Source of the DNA: Ignavibacterium sp.
GTDB taxonomy: Bacteria > Bacteroidota > Ignavibacteria > Ignavibacteriales > Ignavibacteriaceae
Length of the DNA stretch: 63,736 nt
Assembly: GCA_018335755.1 (NCBI GenBank)
Contig: JAGXRK010000025.1
Coordinates: 1-63,736 of the forward strand
Reading direction: 5' to 3'
The notes beneath the pieces were generated by a model. It worked only from the letters and a program-made list of their open reading frames with translations, was not told where the DNA came from and did no database searches. The position numbers and the translations under genes were made by a program. This document shows, piece after piece, positions 33,066 through 42,423 of the stretch. How positions within the stretch are numbered: the first letter of the stretch is position 1; every line of letters starts with the position of its first letter.

Positions 33066-34295
33066 CTAATAAGAAATAAAATTGAGCCATAGAATTCCTA
33101 CAATTAAACTTAATATGGTTATTGGAATTCCCGCTTTCAAATATTCTTTGAAAGATAATTGAATTCCGTTATGTTTTGCTGTTTCAGCAACAATCAGGTT
33201 TGCAACTGATCCGAGCAGTGTAAAATTACCTGCAAATGTTGTTGCCATAGCAAGTGTAAGCCAGCCAATATCCGGATTTTCGAGAAGCGGAATAATTGGT
33301 TTTAACAACATCACTGCAGGTACATTTGAAACAAGGTTACTTAAAACTGCAGAGCTGAGAGATAAAGAAATAATACCTCCCCTTAAAAATTCGCCGGCAT
33401 ATTGCAATAGGTAGTTTAACAAACCGCTGGTTTCTATTGAAGCCGTCACAATAAATAATCCTGAAAAAAAGACAAGTATTGACCAATCAACTTCTTTGAA
33501 AACTCTTTCGGGTTTAAGCCTTCTTGTAAACAATAAAAATGATGCGGCTCCCAGTGCTGCCAGTGAAATAGGTCCATCTGAAATAAAAAGGATTATCATT
33601 AACACTACAGCTATTGTACTTTTTATCAAAAGAGGTTTATAAATTCTGAAGTTAACTTCAATTTTTTCAAAACGTTTATTTGATTGAAAATCTTTTTTAT
33701 AGATGATATAAATTATTAGCCATATAATAATAAGACCAGCAAAAGATGCCGGAAATAGTTATATAAAAAAATCATTAAAGCTTATACCGGAAGAAGTTCC
33801 TATAAGCATGTTTTGCGGGTTACCCACGATGGTGGCAGCTGATCCAATATTTGCGGCAGTTGCCAAAGCCATAAGGTAAGGCATAGGGTTTAATCTTAAT
33901 GCAATAACAATTTCAAGAATGAGCGGAGTAAGCATTAAAACAATAGTATCATTTAAAAATAGTGCGGATAAAATACCTGATGTGAAAATTACCAGGAGTA
34001 ATAATTGCAAAGGAGTACCAGCTAATTTTGTAATACTGGAAGTGATCAGGCTGAAAAATCCGGCAATACGAAGATTGATATTTAATATCATCATCGCAAA
34101 GATCAATACAATAGTATCAAGATCAATTGCTTTATATGCGTGATCTAAGCTTATTGCACCTGTAATGATCAGAATCGTAGAACCGACAAGAACGATAGTC
34201 GCTCGGTTCATTCTGAAGACCGGATATCTTCCTATTGCAACTCCAACCAGGGTTAATATTATTATTATTAACGAGAACCCGTTAGCTGGAGTCAT
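33066..34295 (-). pseudogene. ArsB/NhaD-like ion permease interrupted by one in-frame TAA
   Basis: Two adjacent open frames, 34295-33759 (178 codons) and 33758-33066, are in the same frame and separated only by a TAA at 33761-33759. Reading through the stop gives about 409 residues with ten or more helices and continuous family similarity: the first half has NDTIVLMLTPLILE and ATAANIGSAATIVGNPQN, and the second has LSNLVSNVPAVMLLKP and TLLGSVANLIVAE. These are the paired half-repeats of the ion transporter superfamily (CitMHS/ArsB/NhaD-like). The 43 codons after the stop (LFPASFAGLIIIW...) also read as membrane protein. The substrate cannot be given. It is 13 bp after the IMPDH-family gene. 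Confidence 0.85.
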
Positions 34296-34308
34296 TATAA
34301 TTTCACAA

Positions 34309-35328
34309 TCAGATCTTTGGTAATCTTTCCAGGTAAGAACTGTTGCTCAAAATAGCAAAAGTATCAATTTTCCTGAGTTCACTGATGTTAAGACAGTTCA
34401 TATAACTCATTGAGCTTTTTAATCCATCAGATATTGCATCGATAACATTTTTTACAGCACCTTTGTATGCAACCATTGTCTCCTCACCCTCAATGAATTC
34501 ATTTCTCATCTTAACACCAAAAGATGCAGAACCCCTGTACTTTTTCCAAAGCTGGCCTTTGTATTTTATTACTTCGCCGGGAGTTTCTCTAGTACCGGAA
34601 AGCATTCGGCCAAGCATTACCACATCTGCACCAAGAGCGATCGCTTTTGCAGCATCACCCGGAGATTTTATACCTCCATCGGCGATAATTTTTATCTTAA
34701 GTTTTTTTTCATTTCTTGAAAAATATGTATTCAATAAGGAGGAAACCTGGCCTATGCCAATACCTGTTTGAATTGAGGTAGTACAAACACTTCCGCTTCC
34801 AATACCAACTCTTACTGCATCGGCTCCTGCATCTTCAAGCTGTTGAAGTGTTGCACCATGAGCAATATTACCAACTATTAATTTTGCTTCAGGAAATTTC
34901 TTCCTGATCTGCTCAGTTTTTTTAAGTACAACTTTATTACTCGCATTAGCTGTATCAATACATATCACATATTTTCGTAAAACCAGTTTTTCAATAGCTT
35001 TGAGATCATTATTTAAAGATATTGATACCCCTCTTATTCCTCTGACACTTTTACCGTTGGACAAAACTTCATCAAGTGAAGAATCAAACCGATTCAGGAT
35101 TCCAAGACATCCGAGATTTGTTAACTCTTTAGCCATATCCATACCGGTGACTGTATCCATCGGACTGGATATAACTGGAACAGTAAGTTTTAATCCAAGA
35201 AAAGTACAGTTTGTTTCAGCCTCGTTTCGGGATTTTATTCTTGAAATTTCTGTGGGAATAAGACTAATATCATCATAAGTAAGTGATTGATTAAATTCGT
35301 TGAGAGCTTTTTTTGAATAAACTTTCAT
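34309..35328 (-). CDS. IMP dehydrogenase / GMP reductase family protein without CBS domains
   Basis: The TIM-barrel enzyme has 339 residues. The catalytic Cys is C182 in GIGSGSVCTTSIQTG, the N-terminal LTYDDISLIP and PVISSPMDTVTG motifs, the phosphate loop IIADGGIKSPGDAAKAIALGAD and GRMLSGTRETPGE, and the flap with EGEETMVAYKG. No CBS pair is inserted near residue 100, and total length fits GMP reductase (about 345) or CBS-less IMPDH. Which reaction it carries out (IMP to XMP, or GMP to IMP) cannot be settled by eye. The loop has Ser-Gly-Ser where most members have Pro-Gly-Ser. Confidence 0.85.
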   Translation of the reverse strand: MKVYSKKALNEFNQSLTYDDISLIPTEISRIKSRNEAETNCTFLGLKLTVPVISSPMDTVTGMDMAKELTNLGCLGILNRFDSSLDEVLSNGKSVRGIRGVSISLNNDLKAIEKLVLRKYVICIDTANASNKVVLKKTEQIRKKFPEAKLIVGNIAHGATLQQLEDAGADAVRVGIGSGSVCTTSIQTGIGIGQVSSLLNTYFSRNEKKLKIKIIADGGIKSPGDAAKAIALGADVVMLGRMLSGTRETPGEVIKYKGQLWKKYRGSASFGVKMRNEFIEGEETMVAYKGAVKNVIDAISDGLKSSMSYMNCLNISELRKIDTFAILSNSSYLERLPKI

Positions 35329-35345
35329 TCATTATCCGTTCTTAT

Positions 35346-37196
35346 TTATTGATTTAATAATAATTCCATTTCATCAAGAATCTCATTCATTTTTTTCGTA
35401 ACAGCAAGAACTGGTTCAGGTGAGTTCATATCAACACCTGCTTTCTTCAATATATTGATTGGATAATCTGAGCTGCCGGCTTTAAGAAAATTAAGATATT
35501 TTTCTATGTATTCTTTCCCATTATTTTTTACAAGGTTTGCAAGAACCTGCGAAGCTGCGAATCCTGTTGCATACTGATAAACATAAAAATTATAATAGAA
35601 GTGAGGTACTCGCGCCCAGGTAAATTCTTCCTCTTCATCAACTACCATAGCTGGTCCCCAGTATTTCTGATAAATTTCTTTATACATTTTAGAAAGAACA
35701 TCTTGCGTTAATGCTTCTCCTTTTTCAGTTCTATCATATGCCTGCATTTCAAACTCAGCAAACATAACCTGTCGGTAAAAAGTAGAAGTGATGTTATTTA
35801 AGTATTTTTCAAGAAGATACAATTTTTCAGCTTTTGAGTCTGACTTGCTAATTAAAAAATCCAGGAGCAGTGATTCATTGAATGTTGAAGCAACTTCCGC
35901 AAGGAATATTGAGTAATTTGCATAAGTATATGGCTGAGTCAGCCCTGTATAATATGAATGCATATTATGCCCCATCTCGTGAGTCAGTGTAAAAACGTCG
36001 TTCAATAAATCTGTCCAGTTTAATAAAACATAAGGATGAACGCCGAATGTTGTACCTGAAGAGTAGGCACCACTCTTTTTTGCCTGGGTTTCATAAACAT
36101 CAATCCACCTGTTTTCGAAAGCTGTTTTTAGTGAATTAAGGTAATCGCTGCCCATAGCCTGAAGCGAATTAAGCACAATTTTCGTTGATTCATCATATGG
36201 ATATTTTTTATTATCGGCATCCTCAAACAACGTAACATAAACATCATACGGATGAAGTTCTGAGATGCCAAGAATCTTCTTTTTCATTTCCGCCCATCTG
36301 TACATTGGAGCAAGATTTTTTCCAGCTGCATCTATAAGATTATCATAAACAGATAGAGGAATGTTGTTTTTATTAAGCGATGCTTCGCGAGCTGATTTAT
36401 ATTTTCTTGCATTAGCATAAAAAATATTTGTTTTTAAATTGCCATTAAACAATACTGAAAATGTGTTTACATAACTTTTATAAGGAATTAGATAAGCCTT
36501 AAAAGCTCTTTCCCTGTAAGCCCTGTCCTTTGAATAAAGTGCAGCATAGTATCTGGCATGTGACATCTCAACATTGTTATCTTCATCATCTTTAATTACC
36601 GGAAATTTTATATCGGCATTTGTAAATATTGAAAATGTATTGTAGGGGTTCTGGGCAATTTCTCCAGACAAAGCAAGAATTTCCTCAAGTTCTTTTGTCA
36701 GGGTATGATTTTTAGTCCTTAGAAGATCTTCAATAGCATGTTTATAAATCCTGAGATGTTTGTTTTCATTTATCATTTCCATCAATATTTGCTCATCCAT
36801 ACTTAGCAGTTCCGGCTTAATAAATGATGAGGCTGTTGAAGCTTTAGCGTAAAGACTTTTAATTCTGTCATCCATACCCTGATATTTAGTAACACGCATA
36901 TCACTATCTTTTGCGAGCATTGCATAAAGATAAAGTCTGTCAACTTTAGAGCTTAATACATCATCAAATTTAAGGCAGGCAAGGAGTAATTCCGGATCAG
37001 ATGATAATTTACGTTCAAATTCTTTGTATCGAAGAATATTAGTCTCAACCCATTTAAAGTCAGCTTCCCAATCTGAATCTGAATTATAAATATCAGCCAG
37101 ATTCCATTTATATTTTTCCTCCATCTGGTCTCTTGTTAATATTCCACGCGAACTATTTTCGGAATAATGCAGAAATGAACTTAATGGAGATCTCAT
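35346..37196 (-). CDS. pepF: Oligoendopeptidase F (peptidase family M3B)
   Basis: The protein has 616 residues. It is a cytoplasmic zinc metallopeptidase that cleaves short peptides. The thermolysin-type motif HEMGH lies in TLTHEMGHNMHSYYTG, with the downstream Glu in SIFLAEVASTFNESLLLD. The N-terminal helical domain and the segment YKWNLADIYNSD are typical. M25 (MEEKYKWNLADIY, start at 37124) is a plausible alternative start, since the family normally begins there and no strong ribosome site precedes either. Confidence 0.94.
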   Translation of the reverse strand: MRSPLSSFLHYSENSSRGILTRDQMEEKYKWNLADIYNSDSDWEADFKWVETNILRYKEFERKLSSDPELLLACLKFDDVLSSKVDRLYLYAMLAKDSDMRVTKYQGMDDRIKSLYAKASTASSFIKPELLSMDEQILMEMINENKHLRIYKHAIEDLLRTKNHTLTKELEEILALSGEIAQNPYNTFSIFTNADIKFPVIKDDEDNNVEMSHARYYAALYSKDRAYRERAFKAYLIPYKSYVNTFSVLFNGNLKTNIFYANARKYKSAREASLNKNNIPLSVYDNLIDAAGKNLAPMYRWAEMKKKILGISELHPYDVYVTLFEDADNKKYPYDESTKIVLNSLQAMGSDYLNSLKTAFENRWIDVYETQAKKSGAYSSGTTFGVHPYVLLNWTDLLNDVFTLTHEMGHNMHSYYTGLTQPYTYANYSIFLAEVASTFNESLLLDFLISKSDSKAEKLYLLEKYLNNITSTFYRQVMFAEFEMQAYDRTEKGEALTQDVLSKMYKEIYQKYWGPAMVVDEEEEFTWARVPHFYYNFYVYQYATGFAASQVLANLVKNNGKEYIEKYLNFLKAGSSDYPINILKKAGVDMNSPEPVLAVTKKMNEILDEMELLLNQ

Positions 37197-37348
37197 AATT
37201 ACTATTCCCCTCTCTTCAGCTTATATTTAGTTACTCTGATCAATTATTGGATTTTAATGACTTAGTTTCGAATTAATGAAACATAATTGTTAAACGTGCA
37301 AAAATAGTGAAAGTAAGAATTTAATCCACATTTAAGATAGTATATTTT

Positions 37349-37774
37349 TTATTCGATTCTTGGGGTTATACGAATTCTAAGTTTACCGCTAAAACTATTA
37401 GGAGTAATAGTCAGTAAAGACTGATGTGGTTCATTTAGCGGCCTGGTGTAAGCTGGTAAATTATCCGATAATTCTGTTCTGAATACAATGGATTGTCCCA
37501 TATCCTTTATTTCAACTTTTACTTCACCATTTGAATGCCCAATTAAGGTTAAGTTCAGTGTTGCTTTGCTTACACTAAAGTTTAAAGGAATAACTGCCGA
37601 TGTAGAAAAATTCTCTGCGTTAAGCTCATAATTAAGATAATTCAGCCGGTTCTCCTGAAAAGGTTGGTTTATTTCAATATCAAAAGGTTCGGGTTCAACA
37701 ACATCCAGTCTGCAGGATGTAGTTAAAGCAGATATGAGTAAGAAATAAATAAAAATAATTATTGAACTTTTCAT
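37349..37774 (-). CDS. Small lipoprotein of unknown function
   Basis: The protein has 141 residues. The lipoprotein signal peptide ends in the lipobox LTTSC with Cys at about position 21. The rest reads as one beta-sandwich-like domain (AVIPLNFSVSKATLNLTLIGHSNGEVKVEI... FSGKLRIRITPRIE). I do not recognise a family. It is flanked by pepF and the SLC13 transporter gene on the same strand with gaps of about 150 bp, so it may be a separate transcription unit. Confidence 0.65.
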   Translation of the reverse strand: MKSSIIIFIYFLLISALTTSCRLDVVEPEPFDIEINQPFQENRLNYLNYELNAENFSTSAVIPLNFSVSKATLNLTLIGHSNGEVKVEIKDMGQSIVFRTELSDNLPAYTRPLNEPHQSLLTITPNSFSGKLRIRITPRIE

Positions 37775-37921
37775 TAAAAGTAGAATTAAAATAATTGTTC
37801 AGAACTTATTAGTAAATTGATAAAAATGCAATAACTTAATTTATGATAAAATTATAGATCTTTGTTTTTATGAACTTTAAGTGTTAAGCCTAATAATTAT
37901 CCAAAGAAAAATAACCGAAAA

Positions 37922-39421
37922 TTATTTAGCCCAATCCGGAAATACAGATAAATCAAAAATGTAACTGCCAAGCAGGTAAACCAGAACTGTTACAACAATT
38001 ACACCTACTATGTTTAGAGTAAATCCCGCTTTAACCATATCAAAAACTTTTATTCTGCGGCTGGCAAATATTATTGTATTTGGCGGTGTTGCAACAGGAA
38101 GCATAAATGCCATTGATGCTGAAAGTGTTGCTGTAATCATAAGCAGTAAAGGATGAATTCCTATTGCAGCTGAAACTGCTGCCAAAATTGGTAATATCAT
38201 TTGTGTTGTTGCAGTATTGGAAGTTAGTTCAGTTAAAAAGTTCATTATAAATGCAGCGAACAATATTATCAATACAGGACTGAGATGACTGAATGAACTT
38301 AAATGGCTGCCTATATATGATGATAAACCCGAATTACTGAATCCGCTTGCAAGCGCAAATCCACCTCCGAATAATAGAATGATACTCCATGGTACCTTTT
38401 CAAATGAATTAAAATCCAGAATTGTTCTTTTGTTTTTTTTATCTTTTGACGGTATAAGAAAAAGAATGAATGCCATAGTAACAGCAATGGTACCATCATC
38501 AATATAATAAGGTACTGAAAATAATGAAGACCAACCACGGATCAATAGAAATCCAAAATTCAGGTCGGTCCTAAAAATCCATAGAAGTGCAGTGGATATA
38601 AAAATTACTCCAATCGCTTTTTCCTGAAAAGAAGGAGGACCTAGTTTTTTATATTCTTCGGCAATGAATTCTTTTTCAATTCTTAATGATTTATCAACTT
38701 TAAAGAAAATTTTAATAATAAGTACCGCTGAAAAACCAAGCATTAAAAGTGCAATTGGGATGCTTAATATCATCCAGGAACCGAATGAAATTTCCGGTGC
38801 TCCGGGATAAATGATTTTATAGATTCGTACTAACGCCAGATTAGGAGGTGTGCCTATCAAAGTACTTAAACCTCCCAGTGAACAAGCATATGCAATAGAG
38901 AGTAATAGACTTTTGGAAAAATTTGAGGTTTTTTCTTTACCGAATTGATCTTCAAGCTTAATGATAATGGAAAGCGCTATTGGAAGCATCATAACTGCTG
39001 TGGCTGTATTGCTAATCCACATAGAAAGAAAAGCAGCGGCTAGCATAAATCCTATAATTATTGAGTTTGGTGTTCCGCCAAAAACAGAGATTATTTTCAG
39101 AGCTATCCGTTTATGAAGCCCCCACGTTTCCATTGCTATAGCTATTAAAAATCCTCCTAAAAACAAAAAGATAACAGAATTGATATAAGCCCCGGCAATC
39201 TCTTCACCCGGTAAAAGAGAAAGTAATGGAAATAAAATAAGCGGAACAAGTGCAGTTGCAGCAAGTGGAATTGCCTCCGTGATCCATAAAGTTGCCATAA
39301 GCACAGCAACTGCAGCCATTTTGGTTATCTCCGGTTTTGACGAATCTAATTCAACAAATAATATTATGGTCAGGAAAAATATCAGTCCGGTGATTAATCC
39401 GGTAACATGTTTCGTAGTCAT
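37922..39421 (-). CDS. SLC13 (DASS) family sodium-coupled dicarboxylate/anion transporter
   Basis: The protein has 499 residues with about 11-12 transmembrane segments. The two sodium/substrate hairpin motifs are SNTATAVMMLPIALSI in the first half and SNTATTQMILPILAAV in the second, as in VcINDY and other divalent anion:Na+ symporters. LWITEAIPLAATALVPLILFP is also typical. The substrate is probably a C4-dicarboxylate or sulfate; the sequence does not decide. It is divergent from the M23 peptidase gene. Confidence 0.93.
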   Translation of the reverse strand: MTTKHVTGLITGLIFFLTIILFVELDSSKPEITKMAAVAVLMATLWITEAIPLAATALVPLILFPLLSLLPGEEIAGAYINSVIFLFLGGFLIAIAMETWGLHKRIALKIISVFGGTPNSIIIGFMLAAAFLSMWISNTATAVMMLPIALSIIIKLEDQFGKEKTSNFSKSLLLSIAYACSLGGLSTLIGTPPNLALVRIYKIIYPGAPEISFGSWMILSIPIALLMLGFSAVLIIKIFFKVDKSLRIEKEFIAEEYKKLGPPSFQEKAIGVIFISTALLWIFRTDLNFGFLLIRGWSSLFSVPYYIDDGTIAVTMAFILFLIPSKDKKNKRTILDFNSFEKVPWSIILLFGGGFALASGFSNSGLSSYIGSHLSSFSHLSPVLIILFAAFIMNFLTELTSNTATTQMILPILAAVSAAIGIHPLLLMITATLSASMAFMLPVATPPNTIIFASRRIKVFDMVKAGFTLNIVGVIVVTVLVYLLGSYIFDLSVFPDWAK

Positions 39422-39567
39422 TTTTTTTGTTTATTTGAAAATAAATAATCATAAGATGAGATAAAATCCTGCCTGCTATTTTTATTTGACAATTCTGCTA
39501 TTGCATTGTAATACTTTAGAGATATTTTTATTTTAAATCAATTGTTTTACATATAGTTGTTTAGTTA

Positions 39568-40842
39568 ATGAAGATCAAAGAAAAAGACTCATACTTTCTT
39601 ATTATATTTTATTCAGCAGTAATTCTTCTCTTTGGAATTGTAATTACCAGAACTTTCATTAATTCGAATAAGGAAGAGATCATCTCTCCAATTATTGAAG
39701 AAGATATTCAATTAAACCAGTTTGGATTTAATGATTTTGAATTAATCGAAACAATAAAAGATGTTCAGCGAAACCAGACATTATCTGATATTCTAAACTC
39801 TTTTAACCTTGGTGATTTTACCCTGGAGCAAGTGGTTTCCAGCGCACAGAATGTTTTTAATGTAAGATCTATTAGAGTGGGCAGACCATTTCATTCCTAT
39901 GTGAGTGATGATTCTCTTTCACAGCTCAAATACCTTGTATATCAAAAAGATAATATTAATTTCATAGTTTTTGATCTTAATGATTCAGTTTACATCTATG
40001 AAGATTCTAAACCGGTAGAAATACGAACAAATAATTTTTCAGCATCAATATCCCACTCATTATTTGCTTCACTTTCTGAGAACGGTGCAAGTATTGAACT
40101 TGCCGTTAAACTTTCCCAAATATTTGCCTGGCAGGTGGATTTTTATGCAATTCAAAAAGGTGACCGCTTCAAAGTTATCTATGAAGAAAAACTGGTTGGT
40201 GATAAAATAATTGGAACCGGTGAAATACTTGGTGCTTACTTTGATCATAAAGGGCTGGAGTATTTTGCCATCCCATTCGAACAGGATAGTGTGTTTCAAT
40301 ATTTTGATCAGGACGGAAACAGCTTAAGGAAAGCCTTTCTAAAAGCTCCGCTTGAATTTTCAAGAATTAGTTCCCGCTATAGTAAAAACAGATTTCATCC
40401 TATTTTAAAGAGAAATAAACCTCATCTGGGAACTGATTATGCTGCGCCGCACGGTACACCGATTAGAACTGTTGGCGATGGTGTTGTGGTTGAAGCAGGA
40501 TACTCGGGAGGTAACGGTAACCATGTAAAAGTTAAACATAACACTACATACTCAACTCAGTACCTTCATATGTCCCGCTTTGCTAAAGGTATTAAAAAAG
40601 GAACACGAGTCTCGCAGGGACAGGTAATTGGATTTGTTGGAAGTACCGGATTAGCAACCGGTCCGCATCTCTGTTTCCGGTTCTGGAAAAACGGGGTGCA
40701 GGTTGATCCGTATAAAGAAAAAAATCCCCCCTCTTATCCGGTAAAAAAAGACTTAATAGTTAAGTTTGATAGTGTTAAAGCCAGGGTAATTTCAGAATTA
40801 GATAAAGTTGCATTTCAAGATGAACTTTCCGCTTCACTATAA
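39568..40842 (+). CDS. M23-family peptidoglycan endopeptidase (MepM-like), HLC variant
   Basis: The protein has 424 residues. One N-terminal membrane anchor (about 10-30) is followed by an OapA/LysM-like region (RNQTLSDILNSFNLGDFTLEQV), a middle beta domain and the C-terminal LytM domain. The zinc site is HLGTDYAAP (His and Asp) and GPHLCFRFWKNGVQVDP. Most M23 enzymes have HLH here; the second ligand is Cys in this protein, which I associate with Bacteroidetes and related homologues. It should cut crosslinks between stem peptides to allow growth. gatB follows on the same strand 89 bp later. Confidence 0.9.
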   Translation: MKIKEKDSYFLIIFYSAVILLFGIVITRTFINSNKEEIISPIIEEDIQLNQFGFNDFELIETIKDVQRNQTLSDILNSFNLGDFTLEQVVSSAQNVFNVRSIRVGRPFHSYVSDDSLSQLKYLVYQKDNINFIVFDLNDSVYIYEDSKPVEIRTNNFSASISHSLFASLSENGASIELAVKLSQIFAWQVDFYAIQKGDRFKVIYEEKLVGDKIIGTGEILGAYFDHKGLEYFAIPFEQDSVFQYFDQDGNSLRKAFLKAPLEFSRISSRYSKNRFHPILKRNKPHLGTDYAAPHGTPIRTVGDGVVVEAGYSGGNGNHVKVKHNTTYSTQYLHMSRFAKGIKKGTRVSQGQVIGFVGSTGLATGPHLCFRFWKNGVQVDPYKEKNPPSYPVKKDLIVKFDSVKARVISELDKVAFQDELSASL

Positions 40843-40931
40843 ACTAATTGAACTGCATCTACCATAAATTATTCTTTCTTAATGTATTCATTCTTTCATA
40901 TATTTGGCAGTCTTAAACAACAATTGAGTAA

Positions 40932-42377
40932 ATGGATTCCAGATATGAAGCAGTAATCGGACTAGAAGTTCACGCACAACTGCTCACAAAAACAAAAATT
41001 TTTTGCGGCTGCTCAACCAAATTCGGTAATGAACCCAATAGCAATGTATGTGCTGTTTGTCTTGGACATCCCGGAGTTCTACCCGTTCTTAGTAGAAAAG
41101 TTGTCGAGTTTTCAATCCTTATGGGAATAGCAACGAACTGTACAATTAATCAAAATTCTGTTTTTGCCAGAAAGAATTATTTTTATCCGGATCTTCCCAA
41201 AGGCTACCAGATCTCTCAATATGAACTGCCAATCTGTGAAAACGGTTATTTAGAAATCAGAAAAAAAGATGGAAGCAAAAAGAGAATAGGAATAACCAGA
41301 ATTCATATGGAAGAAGATGCTGGAAAATCAATTCACGATCAAAGTTCAGCAACTTTAGTTGATGTAAACCGGTGCGGAGTTCCACTTCTTGAAATTGTTA
41401 GTGAACCGGATATCAGAACACAGGAAGAAGCTTATTTATACCTTGCTAAAATGAAACAAATTCTTTTATATCTGGGAATTTGTGACGGGAATATGGAAGA
41501 GGGTTCTTTAAGATGTGATGCAAATGTTTCCATCAGATCTATAGGTTCGCAAAAATTAGGCACAAAAACTGAAATTAAGAACCTGAATTCATTTAGAAAT
41601 GTCGAAAGAGCAATTGGGTATGAAGTAAAAAGACAAATTGAAGCTATTGAGGATGGAGAAGAAATTATCCAACAAACTTTATCCTGGAACGCAGATTTGA
41701 GTGAAGCTCATCCGCTTCGTTCCAAAGAAGAAGCTCACGATTACAGATATTTTCCGGATCCCGATTTAATTCCTATTGTGGTTGATGACAATTGGAACGA
41801 AGAGATCAAGTTAATAATACCTGAATTACCAGATTTAAAACTTGAGAAATTTATTAATGTTTATTCCCTTCCCTTTTATGATGCTGACGTTTTAACACAA
41901 TCAGCAGATTTAGCTGACTACTATGAAAAAGTTATCAGCATAACAGATGACTTTAAAACTGCAAGCAACTGGGTTATGGGTGAAGTGCTGGGAGCAATTA
42001 ACGAAAAAAAAATCAGCATAAAAGATTTTAGTGTAAAACCCGAAAATCTTGGCAAGCTGATAAACCTCATTAAGAATGGTACTATAAGCAATAAAATTGC
42101 CAAAGAAATTTTTCCGGATATGATCAATGATGAAAAAGATCCGGAAGAAATTATTAAAGGAAATAATCTTGTTCAGATCTCGGATGAAAGCGAGATAACC
42201 GCAATAATTCTGGAGGTTCTTGATTCAAATAAAACTCAGGTGGAAAGCTATCTTAGCGGAAATGAAAAAGTTTATGGATTTTTAGTCGGTCAGATAATGA
42301 AGAAAACCAAGGGTAAAGCAAATCCTGGAATAGTTAATGAATTACTAAAAAAAGAATTATTAAAAGAAAAAGATTAA
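40932..42377 (+). CDS. gatB: Aspartyl/glutamyl-tRNA(Asn/Gln) amidotransferase subunit B
   Basis: The protein has 481 residues. The N-terminus YEAVIGLEVHAQLLTKTKIFCGC has the zinc-site cysteines (FCGCST, VCAVCLGHPG). LPKGYQISQYELPIC, IHMEEDAGKSIHD, and DYRYFPDPDL are family markers, and the C-terminal helical/YqeY domain is complete. It works with GatA and GatC to amidate misacylated tRNA. Their genes are not in the window, a common arrangement outside Firmicutes. Confidence 0.97.
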   Translation: MDSRYEAVIGLEVHAQLLTKTKIFCGCSTKFGNEPNSNVCAVCLGHPGVLPVLSRKVVEFSILMGIATNCTINQNSVFARKNYFYPDLPKGYQISQYELPICENGYLEIRKKDGSKKRIGITRIHMEEDAGKSIHDQSSATLVDVNRCGVPLLEIVSEPDIRTQEEAYLYLAKMKQILLYLGICDGNMEEGSLRCDANVSIRSIGSQKLGTKTEIKNLNSFRNVERAIGYEVKRQIEAIEDGEEIIQQTLSWNADLSEAHPLRSKEEAHDYRYFPDPDLIPIVVDDNWNEEIKLIIPELPDLKLEKFINVYSLPFYDADVLTQSADLADYYEKVISITDDFKTASNWVMGEVLGAINEKKISIKDFSVKPENLGKLINLIKNGTISNKIAKEIFPDMINDEKDPEEIIKGNNLVQISDESEITAIILEVLDSNKTQVESYLSGNEKVYGFLVGQIMKKTKGKANPGIVNELLKKELLKEKD

Positions 42378-42423
42378 TTACTAAACTGAATTTATTGAAA
42401 AACTAATATTATGGAGAATCAAT

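Noticed and set aside
37200..37350. Small gene between pepF and the lipoprotein
   Set aside because: No open frame with a start and family match; only AT-rich spacer.
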